DNA of 64,000 nt from Zerene cesonia (GCF_012273895.1 NC_052116.1:7750001-7814000); one strand, 5' to 3'. Shown: positions 48,846 to 61,591, counted from the stretch's first letter. The notes: generated by a model from the letters alone, not told the origin. Made by a program: numbers and translations.

Positions 48846-49871
48846 AGTATATTACTGGGAGGGTACCATGTATCCCTCCTTACAAAGATTGTTTTTAAGT
48901 TAGAAAATATAATAGGATTCAAATAATTTATATTTTTTCTGTGTGTTCCATTTTAATGTCGATACTATAATTTTATTACGAAAATGAACGGGCTTGGTTT
49001 ATAGATGGAACCTTGTGAATAAACAGTTAGGTACTCTAAATTTGTCTGAATATAAGGTGAAGTACTGGTATCACTTTATTTATATATGACTGATTGTTAA
49101 GGTTTATTTTATCATTGCAATGGTAGTTTTATTTCCATAAGTTTCTAGAAAACTGCGAATAATTTTGCACATTCCTTTTCAACTAATTAAAATCTCATAC
49201 TATTGTAAATGTATGAAATTAAAATGACGATCTCTTAATAGCATGTGACTTTTAGTAATGTCCTGTATCTCAATTCAAAACAGTGCAGGTAGTGCTTCTA
49301 TTAAATAAAATGGCAATGAGTTTCTATGAAAAGAAACTCTTTTTAAATATATTATGAGATAAAAATGTATGGAACATTGAAATGACGCTTCGCAGCAACG
49401 TCGCTCGCTACATACTTAATAAAATATTTTTCATGCAGGCACTTTATTCTAAGAATGAATGAACGAATTATTTCTTAGGCATCAAATGGCGTACTCTAAA
49501 GTGTATTGTGTTGCCAAGTAAAAATTCTTTTTGAATATTTCACGGGGTAATAAATCGTGCTTTTATTATTGCATGCTGAGCGACCTTTAGCATGGCTCGC
49601 GGAGTTTATTGTAATTTGTTGGGGCTAAAACATTTCGCTTTTGTAAAGTATAGTTGTCTAACTTTTTTGTATTATAATTTACAGTGACAGTCTAGTTTTT
49701 AATACAGCAAAGTGTTTAATGTGAATAATATAGAATACATTAAATCATCTAAATACGTTTGTAATAACTAATTTAAACATTGTATTTTATACATCGTTAG
49801 ATAATTAATTAATTGCGCATTGCAATACATATTGCTGCCATTATAATATGTGTCTGAATAGTTTTACAATA

Positions 49872-50154
49872 TAGGAGTCGGACACGCTTCGTCACGAATT
49901 GGGCCAGTATGAATCGCGGAAGTTACCACAATTCCACAGAAAGTAGCATATAAATTTTTCTCTCTTTCGTACGATGAGTGGGGGAGCTGGAGGCCCGTAT
50001 TTTTGAGGAGTCGGGAGTCCTTTACACATCTCTTATCCCATAAAAACAGACAATACATTTGCAGAGTTCCTGCCTCTCCAAATTTTCATGGATAGTGGTG
50101 ATCTCTTACCATCAGGCGAATGACCAGCTCGGTTGCCCGCTGTGAGATAAAAAA
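49872..50154 (+). mobile_element. ATGACATAA-type retroposon, near full length
   Basis: GACACGCTTCGTCACGAATT, GGGCCAGTATGAATCGCGG, TTTCGTACGATGAGTGGGGG, GGAGGCCCGT, CTTACCATCAGGCGAATG, GTTGCCCGCTGTGAGATAAA. It defines the 5' end of the family at roughly 280 bp. Confidence 0.7.
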
Positions 50155-51130
50155 TAGCTTTTGGTAGCAGTTCTCAGTTTTGCGCTCGTAAACTATTACA
50201 TTTGTAATTTGTATTTGCTGCTACTTCAACATCAGTAAGATGGACTTTAGAAATTATTGATTTTACAAAGTGTTAATTCAATAGAAATAAGCTACTATGT
50301 ATTTTACAAGTTGAATATTATAGTTTGATATTTATTCATCAAGTACTTATTGTTATATACACGCCATATTTAACATTATAAGTAACCTTGTAAGTCAAAC
50401 ACTGTCTAATTAAAGACTGTTTACCTAAATGTGTAGGTGTGGTTGAGACACACAAATTAACATAAGCAACGTAAACAGAAGGAAAATGTTTCAGCTCTGT
50501 AACGTTGATAATTATTAAAATCTTTCAAATTCCAGTTATAATTATAAGAAGAAGTGATATTTTATGAACTCTGTTTTTTTATTTAGTATTATTATAATTT
50601 TTTAACGTATGAAGTGTAAAGTTACATTACCAATAAAATAACACCTTAATATTTTGGACTGCAGCGATGAATAATATAATATCTTCATATCCTGTACATT
50701 TTAAGCACCTCGTGGTAGGAAAAATTTCGCAACATTGCCCCGGAATTTAATACATTGTCGTGTATGCTAGCAACGCGAAACAAAAGAGCGTCTAAAACAA
50801 TAAAAATACATAGAAATCCACAGCAGAAAAGCCACAATAACGGCATACCGATGCCTATAAAGTCTAACGGACATTCGATACCATTAGTGAAATCCTACAA
50901 AGGCCCAGCTAATAGAAATTCTGAAAAACCACATCGTTCCTATTTTGAATTTCAAATGAAACAAACATTTTTCTATTCGCGAATTCACTAGACACTTGAT
51001 AGCGGTTGGATTCGAAATTCATGGCGTGCGAAGTGGACAGGTTTAGATAATAGAAATTACTAAAAATTAATAATCATTTTATATGCTATACGACTTCGAA
51101 TTACTGATCTACATAAGGTGTATAATATAT
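50155..51130. other. Intronic, nothing recognised
   Basis: The frame at 50755-50991 is Lys/Asn/Ser-rich without a domain and begins with TTG, not ATG. Confidence 0.5.
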
Positions 51131-51312
51131 AAGGCGTATTATCATAATAGCGAAAGTTTATAAGTAGTGATGTATCTTTGTTACACTTTCACGCGAAAGC
51201 AGCTTATGGTATCTTTATGAAATTTCGTACAGAGATAGATTATAGTCTGGACTAGTAAATACGCTATTTTTACCCTGGTACCAAGCGAATGACGCTGCGG
51301 GATACAGTTAGT
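51131..51312 (+). mobile_element. Helitron-like element, diverged
   Basis: TATCATAATAGCGAAAGTTT, TTACACTTTCACGCGAAAGC, CAGAGATAGATTATAGTCTG, GACGCTGCGGGATACAGTTA. It ends where CTAG would be, mutated to TTAG. Confidence 0.55.
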
Positions 51313-51375
51313 AACTTATAACATAAACATCGACCGACACGAGCAATTTCCATAGACATTAGCAGATAAGTATTT

Positions 51376-51612
51376 CATCATCATCATCAGCCCATATATG
51401 TTCCCACTGCTGGGACACAAGCCTCCTAAAAGGGTTCAGGCCATAATTCACCACGCTGGCCAAATGCGGGTTGGCAGATGTCACATGTCGTCGAACTTTC
51501 GGTTTCCTCACGATGTCGTCCTTCACCATTTCAAGCGGTGGTGATGTTATTTACATGAGTAGATAAATTGTCGATATTTTAAGTCCGAGGTTCTCACCAC
51601 TGAGCCACTACT
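51376..51612 (-). mobile_element. (ATG)n SINE copy with internal deletion
   Basis: It shows the same order of motifs as the 36251 copy, but part of the body near TTCGAC and the B-box half of the tRNA-like head are missing. Confidence 0.75.
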
Positions 51613-52353
51613 TTTACAGTAATTCGAAGTATTTTCTTATGATAAGTATTTATGCTAAAAAAACTTTAAACATACGAGAAGAGAGCACAAGGTTACGCTG
51701 AAATTAAATTGATATTTTATCGTTATTTAAGGAAATGTCATGTAAGTTACTTTCTATATTTATAATCTAACCGTCAAATGATTCACGTCAAATGTGCGGA
51801 AATTAAACTCCTAGCTGTCCGATACCCCACGGAATAGGAGCTTAGCGAACAGACGTTTATTGAAAAATATCGCTTTATTTAATCTGTGGCATAATTTCAT
51901 GTTTTATTTAACAATTACTGTCATGTCGCGGCGTGAGCAATCTTGAAGGCTCGCTGTTTTCTGTATAATTTTATTTTCATTTGTTTATAAGAACAATTAT
52001 GTATGTTGTTCACTTAAAATTTGAATTGGATATTTTGCTTTTTATTCGTATACACATATAATGACATGTGTTGTGACAATGACACGTGTAATCATGTGTT
52101 GAATTGAAAAATGTGTTGTGTTTTACTCATATATTTTGAACATCTGCAAAAATGTATATTACACCATTGTAATATTATAAATGATTATTAAACAATAAAT
52201 AAACGCACACACTTATAAAATAACTTCGAAACTAGTTTGGAACCGAACAAAGCAGTGTGGACTTACCAAAACATATAATACCGTGTATTTGTTTGCCTGT
52301 ACGATTGTTGATATCAGACCAATGCCTGATTATATATACTCTCCTTGTTACAG

Positions 52354-52531
52354 TACGAAACCAGAGCTTTCAACAGTACGGGGATATCGGTCACGAATAA
52401 TTCGTGTGACTCCTTCGTCTGTGTTATATCAGTGCGACCAGAGCCCGGTACAGCCATATATACCTGTGAGGTATCGAGCGAAGGCCCTCGGTTCGCTGTT
52501 GACAGAAGATCAGCAAATATGACGCTGTCTG
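52354..52531 (+). CDS. beat: Beat family Ig-domain gene, exon B (second half of Ig domain 1)
   Basis: The exon begins after CTCCTTGTTACAG and ends before GTAAGC. It is open in phase 0 on entry, as exon A requires, and leaves in phase 1, the usual phase at Ig domain borders. It encodes 59 residues with FNSTGISV near the start, then VISVRPEPGTAIYTCEVSS, where the cysteine is the second Ig cysteine, then GPRFAVDRRSANMTLS leading out of the domain. CEVS followed by a P-x-F motif is characteristic of Beat proteins. N-glycosylation sequons NST, NNS and NMT are present. Two extra cysteines occur in SCDSFVC. The intron from exon A is 26.3 kb. No stop or frameshift is seen, so the gene looks functional. 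Confidence 0.88.
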
Positions 52532-53324
52532 GTAAGCCCAACTGAATAATGCTTGTACGATTATAAGTGACAGAATGAACGAATAAATTTACGTGTTAGA
52601 AGTTAAAAGGGGATTGCATACTTTAAAAAATGTCGGTTTTGCTCTAATATATTACTGTTGTCGTTTGTTTTAGTGCCTGGGAATTATAAATAATGGTGAG
52701 ATATGTGTGACCAAGTGTATATTTTTTACATATTGTTTTTAGAATGAAAAATACCTTTTTACAAACTATAGATTTTTAGGCTCTATCCAATATCTTTGGT
52801 ATAATTCAATTAACCTAATTTTAAACAGTTAAAACAATACTATAGACGTAATATAATATCATGTGCCGATAAATCATTAAACTAATTAAATACTTAATTA
52901 TAAACACGATGGAGGTTATTAAAAGACTCAATTTACGGCATGAGTCATAAACACAGGCCTTCATTAAAATAACTAGATAGTCATAAATACATATTAAGTT
53001 ATGACACTCTTTCAAACCATTAAATAACTTTATTAAAACGAACAACAGGGAATACTAAGCGAAGCCATGAAAGAAATTACAATTCTTTTATCTCTACATT
53101 TTTCCAATAACTAAAAGAAATTAATTGTCGACTGACCCAGGAAACTCGGTTGGTAAAACGTTTTGTTTAAAACAATAATGTATTTTACTTAGGAGTGTCA
53201 TAATTGGCGACTAGATTTCTTTTGAAATTTTATGCGTAGTGGATTTTTGAAGAAAAGGCAGTAAGACACTTTTGACGACCTTTGATGGGTATATCTCGAC
53301 CACTGTTTATTTTACTAAGAAACT

Positions 53325-53381
53325 TCATCATCATCAGCCCATACACGTTCCCACTGCTGGGACACAGGCCTCCTATGGGAG
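53325..53381 (-). mobile_element. (ATG)n SINE, 3' fragment
   Basis: Only the tail (ATG)n and the CCTGTGTCCCAGCAGTGGGA block are present. It lies in the 1.5 kb intron between Beat exons B and C. Confidence 0.75.
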
Positions 53382-54049
53382 TATGACCAAGAAACTTATT
53401 GGGAAATATTTATTTCATTATTAAAGACCAATCCAATGACCTCTGTTCACTTACCTCTTCTTTGAAAATCCACTAAGTACAAATTTTGTAGTTCACTCGT
53501 AGTGCGAGCGGTGCTGCGGGCGCAAAGCTAGTAAAATGAATAATCTGAAAAATCTATTTTATCAATAGAACTGCACTGTGTTCTGAACAAATTGTGCACT
53601 TTTGATCAAAATTTAACGCATTCCATCAACCACATCGCAATGGGATACTTACCGCCTCAGAATATGCATTGTAATTGATCCTCCGTGTCCTTTATTTGCG
53701 AAAGACTACTAACCACGCTTCGCAAGTTAGTCTTTGCGTATTGGCATATTATCTGATAATTTAAACTACAATCTCTAAATTTAATTTGTATTTGTTACGT
53801 TTGCAGGCTTTGGATAAACGAGTTGGTTGGTAGATGCATAATTTATCCAAACTTCTTGGTCCGATCGAAAGTGCAGAATAATTGCGCTGCAAGTGCAGTT
53901 GCAGTGCAAAATAAAAGCGATATAAATTTCAAATGAATCACTAGTCTCGAAAGAATGTTTGATAAAAGTCGAAGACATAACATTCCATTCCATTGACTCT
54001 CTCATTTGTTTGCATTCATAATAGATCTAATCAGGCTCATTACCAACAG

Positions 54050-54189
54050 TCTTACCAGAATACGAGCCTCTGATCACCGGTCTGCCAACCATCGTGCAAG
54101 CTGGTGAGCAGGCGTTCGTCAATTGTACATCAGACTACTCGCTCCCACCAGCCACGATCGACTGGTATGTGGATGCAGAGTTGCAAGAG
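54050..54189 (+). CDS. beat: Beat family Ig-domain gene, exon C (start of Ig domain 2)
   Basis: The acceptor ATTACCAACAG ends at 54049 and the donor GAG/GTATGT follows 54189. The phase-1 base of exon B joins TC to give V, followed by LPEYEPLITGLPTIV, QAGEQAFVNCTSDYSLPPA and TIDWYVDAELQE. VLP-x-x-x-P-x-I-x-G, then A-G-E-x-x-x-V-N-C-T-S, then the tryptophan of WYV is the expected entry into the second Ig domain of Beat proteins. The first cysteine of this domain is present (VNCTS); its partner must lie in a later exon. The exon leaves in phase 0. The intron from exon B is about 1.5 kb. No continuation was recognised up to 64000, so later exons probably lie beyond the window. Confidence 0.87.
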
Positions 54190-54229
54190 GTATGTATTAC
54201 GATACTCATTTATTACCACCGACACCGAA

Positions 54230-54350
54230 TGACCACTTGTAACTCAAGAATGGCTGAGCGGATTTAAATTTTTATTTTTACTTTGTCTCCGCTTGGATTA
54301 TGATAATGTGAATAGGCCGAACAATGACAGTGCGAACAGCTATTTTATAT
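54230..54350 (+). mobile_element. Helitron-like fragment after Beat exon C
   Basis: TGTAACTCAAGAATGGCTGA and GCGGATTTAAATTTTTATTT resemble the element at 4492; it ends GTGCGAACAGCTATT. Confidence 0.4.
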
Positions 54351-55341
54351 ATTAATACTATTAAAAGTACATTATTTAATATGAGTCTATTATTAACTAG
54401 CTTACTAACTTAAGCTGATATCCCGGCGAAATTGGTAAAGAACGAGATGTTATATTTTTCCTTATATTACTTATCTTTTAAACCTTCTCTGGAATATTAT
54501 GAATGCATAAAAACCAAAATTACCCAGCCATTCTCGAGCTTTAAAGACAATTGTAACATAGATGATGCACCTACTCTTCGAAGTCACATTGATGGCAAGA
54601 AAAACAAATTATTCGAAGAAAGTTATTATTGCTTTCTTTGATTCCCTGAGGATGCCCCTTAATTTTTTATACGACTTCCAAAGAAACTGAATATCAATTC
54701 ATTTACTTTATTTTATGACGAAATTTTTTGGTTTTGTCTATTATCTGTTATTGTAATACCACTGTATACAGATCTCACATACAACTTATGAACACTATAA
54801 ACGTCATAATATCTTTGTCTGTACCCTTTTTTCTAATCTATCTATCTACCTTATCTTTCCTGCCTATGTACCTTATCTTTCATTTTCTTATATCGCAAGG
54901 TTGCCTGGAAATCATTTCAAAATTATAAGGCCGCCAGTTTAAATAACGAAAGCTTTTGTGTGTGTGTTTTTTTTTCTTGGGCATGCAATAAATAGTTTAT
55001 AAAATATGTATAAATTTAAAGCGTCCTGCAAATTTAAATGTTTCAAAATACGTCAATCTGTCAGCGTAGTTCTGAGCAGAAACTATCTACACTATAAAGG
55101 GTTTATTGTGTCCGAACTGTCACTGTGTCCTACATGGATTACTGGATCCTCGTCAACTTTGCAACCGCTAGTTATGATGCCATGTTTACTTTATTGTTAG
55201 GCGGAGTTGATAAAAGCGGCTTTGATATGGCAACTTTGCAAATGAGGATTTACGGCGGTAACTATAGCGTGTACAGAATTGATACACGTGGCTTTATCAA
55301 ACCAGGTGTCTGAAATTTTCTTTACTTACTGATTGGATTAG

Positions 55342-55527
55342 CTAATTCGAAGTAGTTTAATTTATATAATTATACATATAAACATTCCTCTTTAATCACT
55401 CTATCTGTTTAAAAGAACCCATCTAAATCAGTTTCGTAGTTTTCAAGATTTAAGCATACATAGGGACACAAGGCATAGGGACATGGGGACAGAGAAAGCG
55501 ACATATACATTTTATACTATGTAGTGA
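55342..55527 (-). mobile_element. Helitron-like element, family 3
   Basis: The minus strand reads TCACTACATAGTATAAAATG, TCGCTTTCTCTGTCCCC, TATGTATGCTTAAATCTTG, and stops before the GC-rich 3' end. GGGACA is repeated on the plus strand. Confidence 0.65.
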
Positions 55528-55553
55528 TGGAGGTGAATGTTCCAATGAAATAA

Positions 55554-55991
55554 ATGATTTTTAAAAAGAAGGTACCACTGAGGAAACTAATCAACAATGG
55601 CAGAGATACTCTAATCTCATTATTATCGTGGCATCACGCGCACGCGCAATTTACGCAAATTTTACGCAGTTTTCAACTTTGCAGCCTAAGTGTGGTCCAT
55701 TTACCTGACAAAGGCCTAGTGACAAAAGAACAAGAACAATTCAGACCTCGGTTATATTACACCATCAAGAACAATACAACGCTGAGGACAGTCCATTATC
55801 ACATCGCAAAAAGTGTAGCCTCAAAAAGTCCGTTGAAATCTTGCGGACGTTATATAAATAGCAGATATAAAACTAGGCTATCTTCTCACATAATACATCC
55901 TAAGAAATTTCGTACGAACGCTTTCAGTAGTCTTATTTACAATGCAACTAAATGTCGGAATCCTGCTTCGTCCCTATCGCGACTTTCATAA
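55554..55991 (+). other. Unrecognised 145-codon ORF inside the probable Beat intron
   Basis: This is the longest uninterrupted frame without N in the window after the chimeric LINE/retroposon frame at 41536. The product is basic, Ser- and His-rich, and shows no domain I recognise. It has no signal peptide or membrane segment. DNA at 55757-55845 has a diverged second copy at 57327-57420, so the ORF overlaps a dispersed repeat. It is more likely an element remnant than a host gene. Confidence 0.3.
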
Positions 55992-56221
55992 TGTGAGGAA
56001 TTTTAAAATAACGTATAAAAATTGTCTTCTTACAAGGCAGGTGGGCCGATTTTAGTTATATGGTAAATGATTACTACGCTTGGTTCAATTTTGTTACAAA
56101 TAAGAAGTAAGAAGAATTCGTAATCAAACTTTGTTATATAATAATACATACATATTTTCGAGCTATGTGAGTATTGCTCTCACTGTATGTGACTATTTAA
56201 ATTTAGTTTGTCAGACTGTTG

Positions 56222-56325
56222 ATGAGGGCCCACTGAAAACCAGCAGAAATATATCTGCAAAAGTTCATGGGCGGTAGAGCGTTTACCATCAAGCGAACCA
56301 ATATATCAGTTAAGACTAACTTAAA
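56222..56325 (+). mobile_element. ATGACATAA-type retroposon, short 3' fragment
   Basis: TTCATGGGCGGTAGAGCGTT followed by TACCATCAAGCGAACC. The ends are eroded. Confidence 0.45.
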
Positions 56326-57326
56326 AAAGCTAGATTTAATGCAAAACTTTTTCTCTTCATTCTTGCGTTAGGAATTTATGATTTATTCTATTTCATTTGA
56401 ATTGTCTGTGGAAGAGGAGAAAAAAAAGAGGAGAAATATTTTGATTTCATATGCTAATATTAAAACAATGTATTTTCGCAGGTTTTCTTTTTAAATAAAA
56501 AAAAAAATACATCACTGTTGCTAGAGTCTTTATTCAGTTTAGATGTCGTATAAATGAATTTCACAATTCTTTATACAATAAATACTTCTTATACTGAGCT
56601 GGAAATAGAATGAACTAGCACAAAATTGGAAAATATTAACCGATTTCTTGAGTCCTTTCGTTTGAGTTTGGTACTTCAATATCAAACTGTAATGCTATGT
56701 TATTTATTTTATAAACTTATTTATTTTGTGATCGTGTTTATTTATAGAAAGTTCGGTTGAATTGTTTCCTATAACTAATGCATTATTCAAGGGGACGATG
56801 TTATTTAGATATGAAATACGTCATAAAAATATTATTGAGTTGTTTGTCAGTTTATGATCCCCTGAAGAACCTAGTTTCACCGTGAAGAGAGCAGGAATAA
56901 TGCCTTTCTCTTTTATATAATTTACCTACATTTTAAGCAGTCGGAGGTTTGTATGCGTAGCGTAAGAAAGTGTAGAAGTCATGAAGTTAATTAATTACTT
57001 TTCACATTTATTTCACATTTAAGTATGTAGGTCAATATTTTTGTTCATTCATCATAATTACGAGTGCAAAACTACAACTAAATTACGATAGCACTCATTT
57101 AAATAGACACAAAAGGAAAAATAAATATACTATGTACTCTAACACAATGCCTTAAAGTTTTCTTTTAATAAAATTTTAATACATAGTTTTCTTTTATCAG
57201 CCATCATTTTATTTTATTCAATATCCTCTACAAAGTGAAGTATTCATCATCGCACGAACTATAACATCAATCGGATCTTATAAAAGCTTTTCCAAGTATA
57301 GAATAAACGTATTATTTGTCCTTACA

Positions 57327-57420
57327 TTTATACCATCAAGAACAATGCCGCACTGGGGACACTCTATTATCACGTCTCACAAAAGTGTGTTAGCGCAGGA
57401 AGTCCTGTTGAAATATGAAA
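57327..57420 (+). repeat. Second copy of a segment inside the 145-codon ORF
   Basis: ACCATCAAGAACAATGCCGC, then GGGGACACTCTATTATCACG, CAAAAGTGTGTTAGCG, AGTCCTGTTGAAATATG align with 55757-55845 at about three quarters identity by eye. Confidence 0.55.
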
Positions 57421-59344
57421 GCACGATGTTGATTACATCTTTTCCCTTTTGAGGACGGTCGCATTCGGTTGAAATCACGGGATGTCACGTAACTCCCGCC
57501 AATTCAGTTTGGATTAGGAATGATGACGCTTCTATAGTAACTTACTTATTATATGGGTCAAAATATACGTGTAAATCCAACTGGGGCGTATGGTGTTATG
57601 ATTTTTGATGTTAAAAAATACATATAATAATATCTGATCGACTCTATTTTCCGATTTTTCTTTAGTTTATTGATGGAAGAAGGAGTGAATATAGAATTTT
57701 TATATTTTGATATGGTAGAAAGTGAACTTTAATTGAAATTCAAATATTTTTAGTCTTGTGACAGTTTGTTTATTAATAAATACCTTATCCCTTACCATTT
57801 TTTTTTCACTGTGATATCTATCAGTGTTCTTGTAGTTTCAGGCCATAGGCTTAAGAATTTATTTCCACATAATTGTAACAATCATGGATTTGCAACGTTA
57901 CTCTTTTATTAAGAAAGAATCTACTCTTATAGTATTCATTTTACTATTATATTATATTCCGAAACACGTCCTCCGCTATACAACAGCGTTCATATTTTAT
58001 TCAATTTATCATATCTGTTTATTTATTCTCTGGCGCTGGGTTGTAGGAGATGTAAATTGAATGGTAATAACTTATGAAGTAGAGCTTGTGTGAGCCTCTG
58101 AGGAACTTATGCGTAACTTCAGTTTAACTTGCGACGTTGCGTTCAATAAAATTGTCACATGGCAGATGTCATTGGTAATAGTTTCCATTTAAGAAGGTAG
58201 GAGAAATACATGTTCTGGCTGCCTGATCTTTTTATGAAAACAAATAAACGAGCAAGAATGGTGCTTTAGGAGGTATCGCGAAGTCTCACGAGTTATGTAG
58301 AAAATTTCAATTATTATATACAATTTCAAACCTACTTAAAGTTTGTTTTTTAATAAAAGAGTACTCAACAGCATTTACAAAGCTGTTATAACTTTTGCTA
58401 AGCTGTAGCTGGCTTTCGAAGGTGATAGTAGCCTCGTTTTATATGATGTTCATGTCAAACGCCTATAGGAATACAGAACAGGATAGACTATTCCCCAGGG
58501 TGGGGTAGTGGCAAAAAGTGTCGTGCAAAGTGTACTATATTCGTACGCTAGAGGTCCAAATGGTGTGCATGAAAGTTAGCTGACATAATTTCAAGAAAAA
58601 TGTGGAAGAAAATTGCACGGTTATGGTATAACAAGAGGCACTTCAAAGAGAATAGCCATACAATAATAGTATACAATAACAAAATTAACAATTTCAGTAT
58701 AATTATTCTTTGGTATACTATAATTGCTTTCTTTGTAATACTTCACCTCCTGAAAAGTTAATTAATTACAATCCGCGGTTTCGCCCGTCAAAATTAACGG
58801 ATAATTTAACAAATTACCTTCGCATAATTAAAGATCTCATTCACCGCCTACATTTCCACGATATCCAATAACGGCTTCCACGTACCAGCTAGATACCTAT
58901 GTAATATTTTCCATCCAGCGTACGATATTTCAAAGGAAGTAAATACGTTTCACTTTTTACGTCGGCACACATCATGCAGAGGCATTTTTACTTCGCTCTA
59001 CTCGTAAAATATTCACCATTCACCAGGCGGAGGTACTAAAGAAACGTTCCTCAATGCGTGTTCCGAAATTCAAATATAAATAGCCTGAACTCGGCTCCTG
59101 TTGAATTCTTACTTATACGAGTGTGTACATGAAGACCAATTGCCTAATTATACCGTGTAGATTGAATTGGATTGGTGCTATATATTATAGAAATATCGTT
59201 ATGAATGTATGTGTATACTAATTGTGGCATAATAAAACAGATTTTGGAGCGTTCAGCGACACAGAATACTATGTAGATACTAAATCCATATGTTTTGATA
59301 GCAAATAGATGTTAATTTCTTAAAACATGTTAATATTTTTGTTG
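57421..59344. other. Nothing recognised; probable Beat intron
   Basis: I looked for the next Beat exon (a phase-0 start after WYVDAELQE and a K-x-K-C motif) and did not find it here. AT-rich with short frames. Confidence 0.45.
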
Positions 59345-59728
59345 ATGAAGCACCGCCCATGAATATTAGTAGAGGTGTAAGGCCTCTGCAAACGGATTGC
59401 CAACCTAATAAGGAATTAGGGTAAATTCAGGATTAATGAGAGGAAAGGAATTAGAGAATTTGAGGAAGAGAGATTAGAGAATTAGAGAGATTAGACATTA
59501 GAATTTGAGGAAGAAGATTAGAGAAATAGAGGAATAAGGAAAGGAATTAGAGTATTAGAAATTAAAAGAGTAAGGATAAGGATACAGGCTTCTGACTATC
59601 TCACACAACGAACGAAACAGAATAGCATTTTCGTTCTGCTATTTTACACCGATTTTCTGAGGGGATGTTGTACCTTTCCCGGTGCGAACTAGCCCATTTC
59701 GTGTCGAAGCGTACTCGAGTCCTGCAAT
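59345..59728 (-). mobile_element. ATGACATAA-type retroposon with expanded purine tract
   Basis: GCACCGCCCATGAATATTAG, GGCCTCTGCAAACGGATTGC, then an expanded GA-rich tract 59445-59565 built from GAGGAA and ATTAGAGA units, then TTTTACACCGATTTTCTGAG, TTTCCCGGTGCGAACTAGCC and TCGAAGCGTACTCGAGTC, the intact 5' end. Confidence 0.65.
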
Positions 59729-60154
59729 AAATATTTAAGGCGTTTAAGTTGTTTAACTTGTTTTACTCCTAAGCGCTTTATAACATTTTATTTGCATAGT
59801 GTCAAATAAATTATTGTTATTAATTTAATTGTAAAATCTAAAAGAATAAATAAACGTTTGAATTCTTATATTAGTTTTAATGAAGTATGACTTGTAATTT
59901 CGCGCAAAAGGCTTTTAATGAAATATAAAAATGGAATCTTTTGTAGCTTCAGCGAATTCTTTGTGTAAAATAATCAATCCTAAAAAACATTCTAGATATA
60001 ATAGCATTATAATCAGTTTCGACCGGTCTTATATTTTACCGCGTCACTCGAATCATTTTTCTTATTTTGACGTGTTGAGGAAATTAAAACTGTACATGTG
60101 GTGGTTATTAATATGCGACTTTCTAGGAAAATATCCTATATAATGTAGACATTT

Positions 60155-60304
60155 AATGGGATTTATATACAGGGGGCTTGTACTAACATAATGCTTTCAT
60201 AGAAAATGTTTCTGTTTATTTTTTGGTACTTAAAGTTTTTGTGTATGTGCGGTGCTGTGTGTTTATAGACAATAAATTTATTTCTTTCTTTCTTTCTTTC
60301 TTTC
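60155..60304 (+). mobile_element. Probable retroelement 3' tail with (CTTT)n
   Basis: GGTGCTGTGTGTTTATAGAC, then AATAAATTTA and six TTTC units (60281-60304). A polyadenylation-like signal immediately before a simple repeat is typical of LINE 3' ends. Confidence 0.45.
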
Positions 60305-60552
60305 TATTTAAAACAATATGGAACTTCTGGATTCATGATGCATATATTGTGAATTTTAAATATTTGTGACACTCGAGCTTGCCATAAACATCTTTTGATA
60401 TGGCTTCCATTTGCTATCAGATATAGGTATAAACGGAATATAAGTTGATAAAATAAAATCCATTGAGAAGAAATTATATGTCCAACATTAAACGTTGTAA
60501 TTTAACCAGACAACGGAAAGCATTTTGTGGAGAATCAAACCCTTATAAAATA

Positions 60553-60750
60553 CTAGCTGCGTCCCTCGGTTTCACCCGCGTAAGACCGTATCCTGTAGGA
60601 ATATCGGGATAAAGAGTTGCCTATATGTTATTCCAGTTGTCCAGGTGTCTACGTACCAAATTTCATTGCAATCGCTTCAGTAATTTTTTGTGAAAGAGCA
60701 ACAAACACACACACATTCTAACAAACTTTCGCATTTATAATATTTGTAGA
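60553..60750 (-). mobile_element. Lep1-like non-autonomous Helitron
   Basis: On the minus strand it runs from TCTACAAATATTATAAATGC to CCGAGGGACGCAGCTAG/T. Confidence 0.7.
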
Positions 60751-61018
60751 CTACATAAATTATTCATTAAACAGATATTTGAGTGAGTATGTATGATTAA
60801 AGGTGATTGTTTTATTATTTATTAATTAAAGATCCGATGTAGTAATATAATAAAACATAACATCCATGATATGTAAAAAACAATTTAATTCCTTCGTTCC
60901 TTGAGAGAAAATTTTAATTAACAATTTTATAATTACTTATCAACAATTCACGAGTACAACCCTTTCACTTTTGACAGGTGACAGGTACAATGTATGACTG
61001 ACATATTTAAAAGGTATA

Positions 61019-61199
61019 TCCCTATATATATAAAATTCCCGTGTCATAATGTTAGTTACCATACTCCTCCGAAACGGCTAGACCGATCCACATGAAATTT
61101 TGTGTGCATATCAGGTAGGTCTGAGAATAGGAAAAAATCTATTTTTCATACCTGTAAATAATAAAAGTAAGGCAGAACAGCATATGCCGGCTCAGCTAG
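61019..61199 (+). mobile_element. Helitron-like element, family 4
   Basis: A/TCCCTATATATATAAAATTC to GGCTCAGCTAG/T, with CTCCTCCGAAACGGCTAGAC, AGGTAGGTCTGAGAATAGG and AAGGCAGAACAGC. It pairs with 19936-20114. Confidence 0.7.
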
Positions 61200-61591
61200 T
61201 ATATTGAATATATGTATTTGATCGTCAAAGACTGAAACCGTTGTGATCACAGTAAAAAGAGCTACTACTCGACATTCGTGACTCTAATGAAAGTCGTAAC
61301 TCGATGTGGCAATGAAGAAATGCCACTTCACGTTCGGAGCATCAATTGGTCTACGAAAATGCTGATACATTCGCAAGAATACGCAACCCAACAGTGCGGG
61401 ACGAATTTTGAAAATGTTTTTAGTATATGCGGGCGAACATTCGCACATAGTATGAATGCGTAATACGTATGCACACAACTGACCCGGGTCACACGAAGGC
61501 TGGTTGTAGATAAAGTATATTGTATTCTCCCGACTGTGTTGTCGTAGTCATAGCAGTCCAGTAGACACTGACATTAGCCCGTTGAAGCATT

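Noticed and set aside
52314..52541. 75-codon minus frame and a second plus frame over Beat exon B
   Set aside because: Shadows; only the frame starting at 52354 gives the Ig motif with both splice sites.
53690..53735. Hairpin around CGAAAGACTACTAAC and GTTAGTCTTTGCG
   Set aside because: Imperfect and short; no sign of function.
61278..61478. Overlapping frames on both strands as the missing Beat 3' exon
   Set aside because: No K-x-K-C or Ig F-strand motif and no matching acceptor in phase 0.
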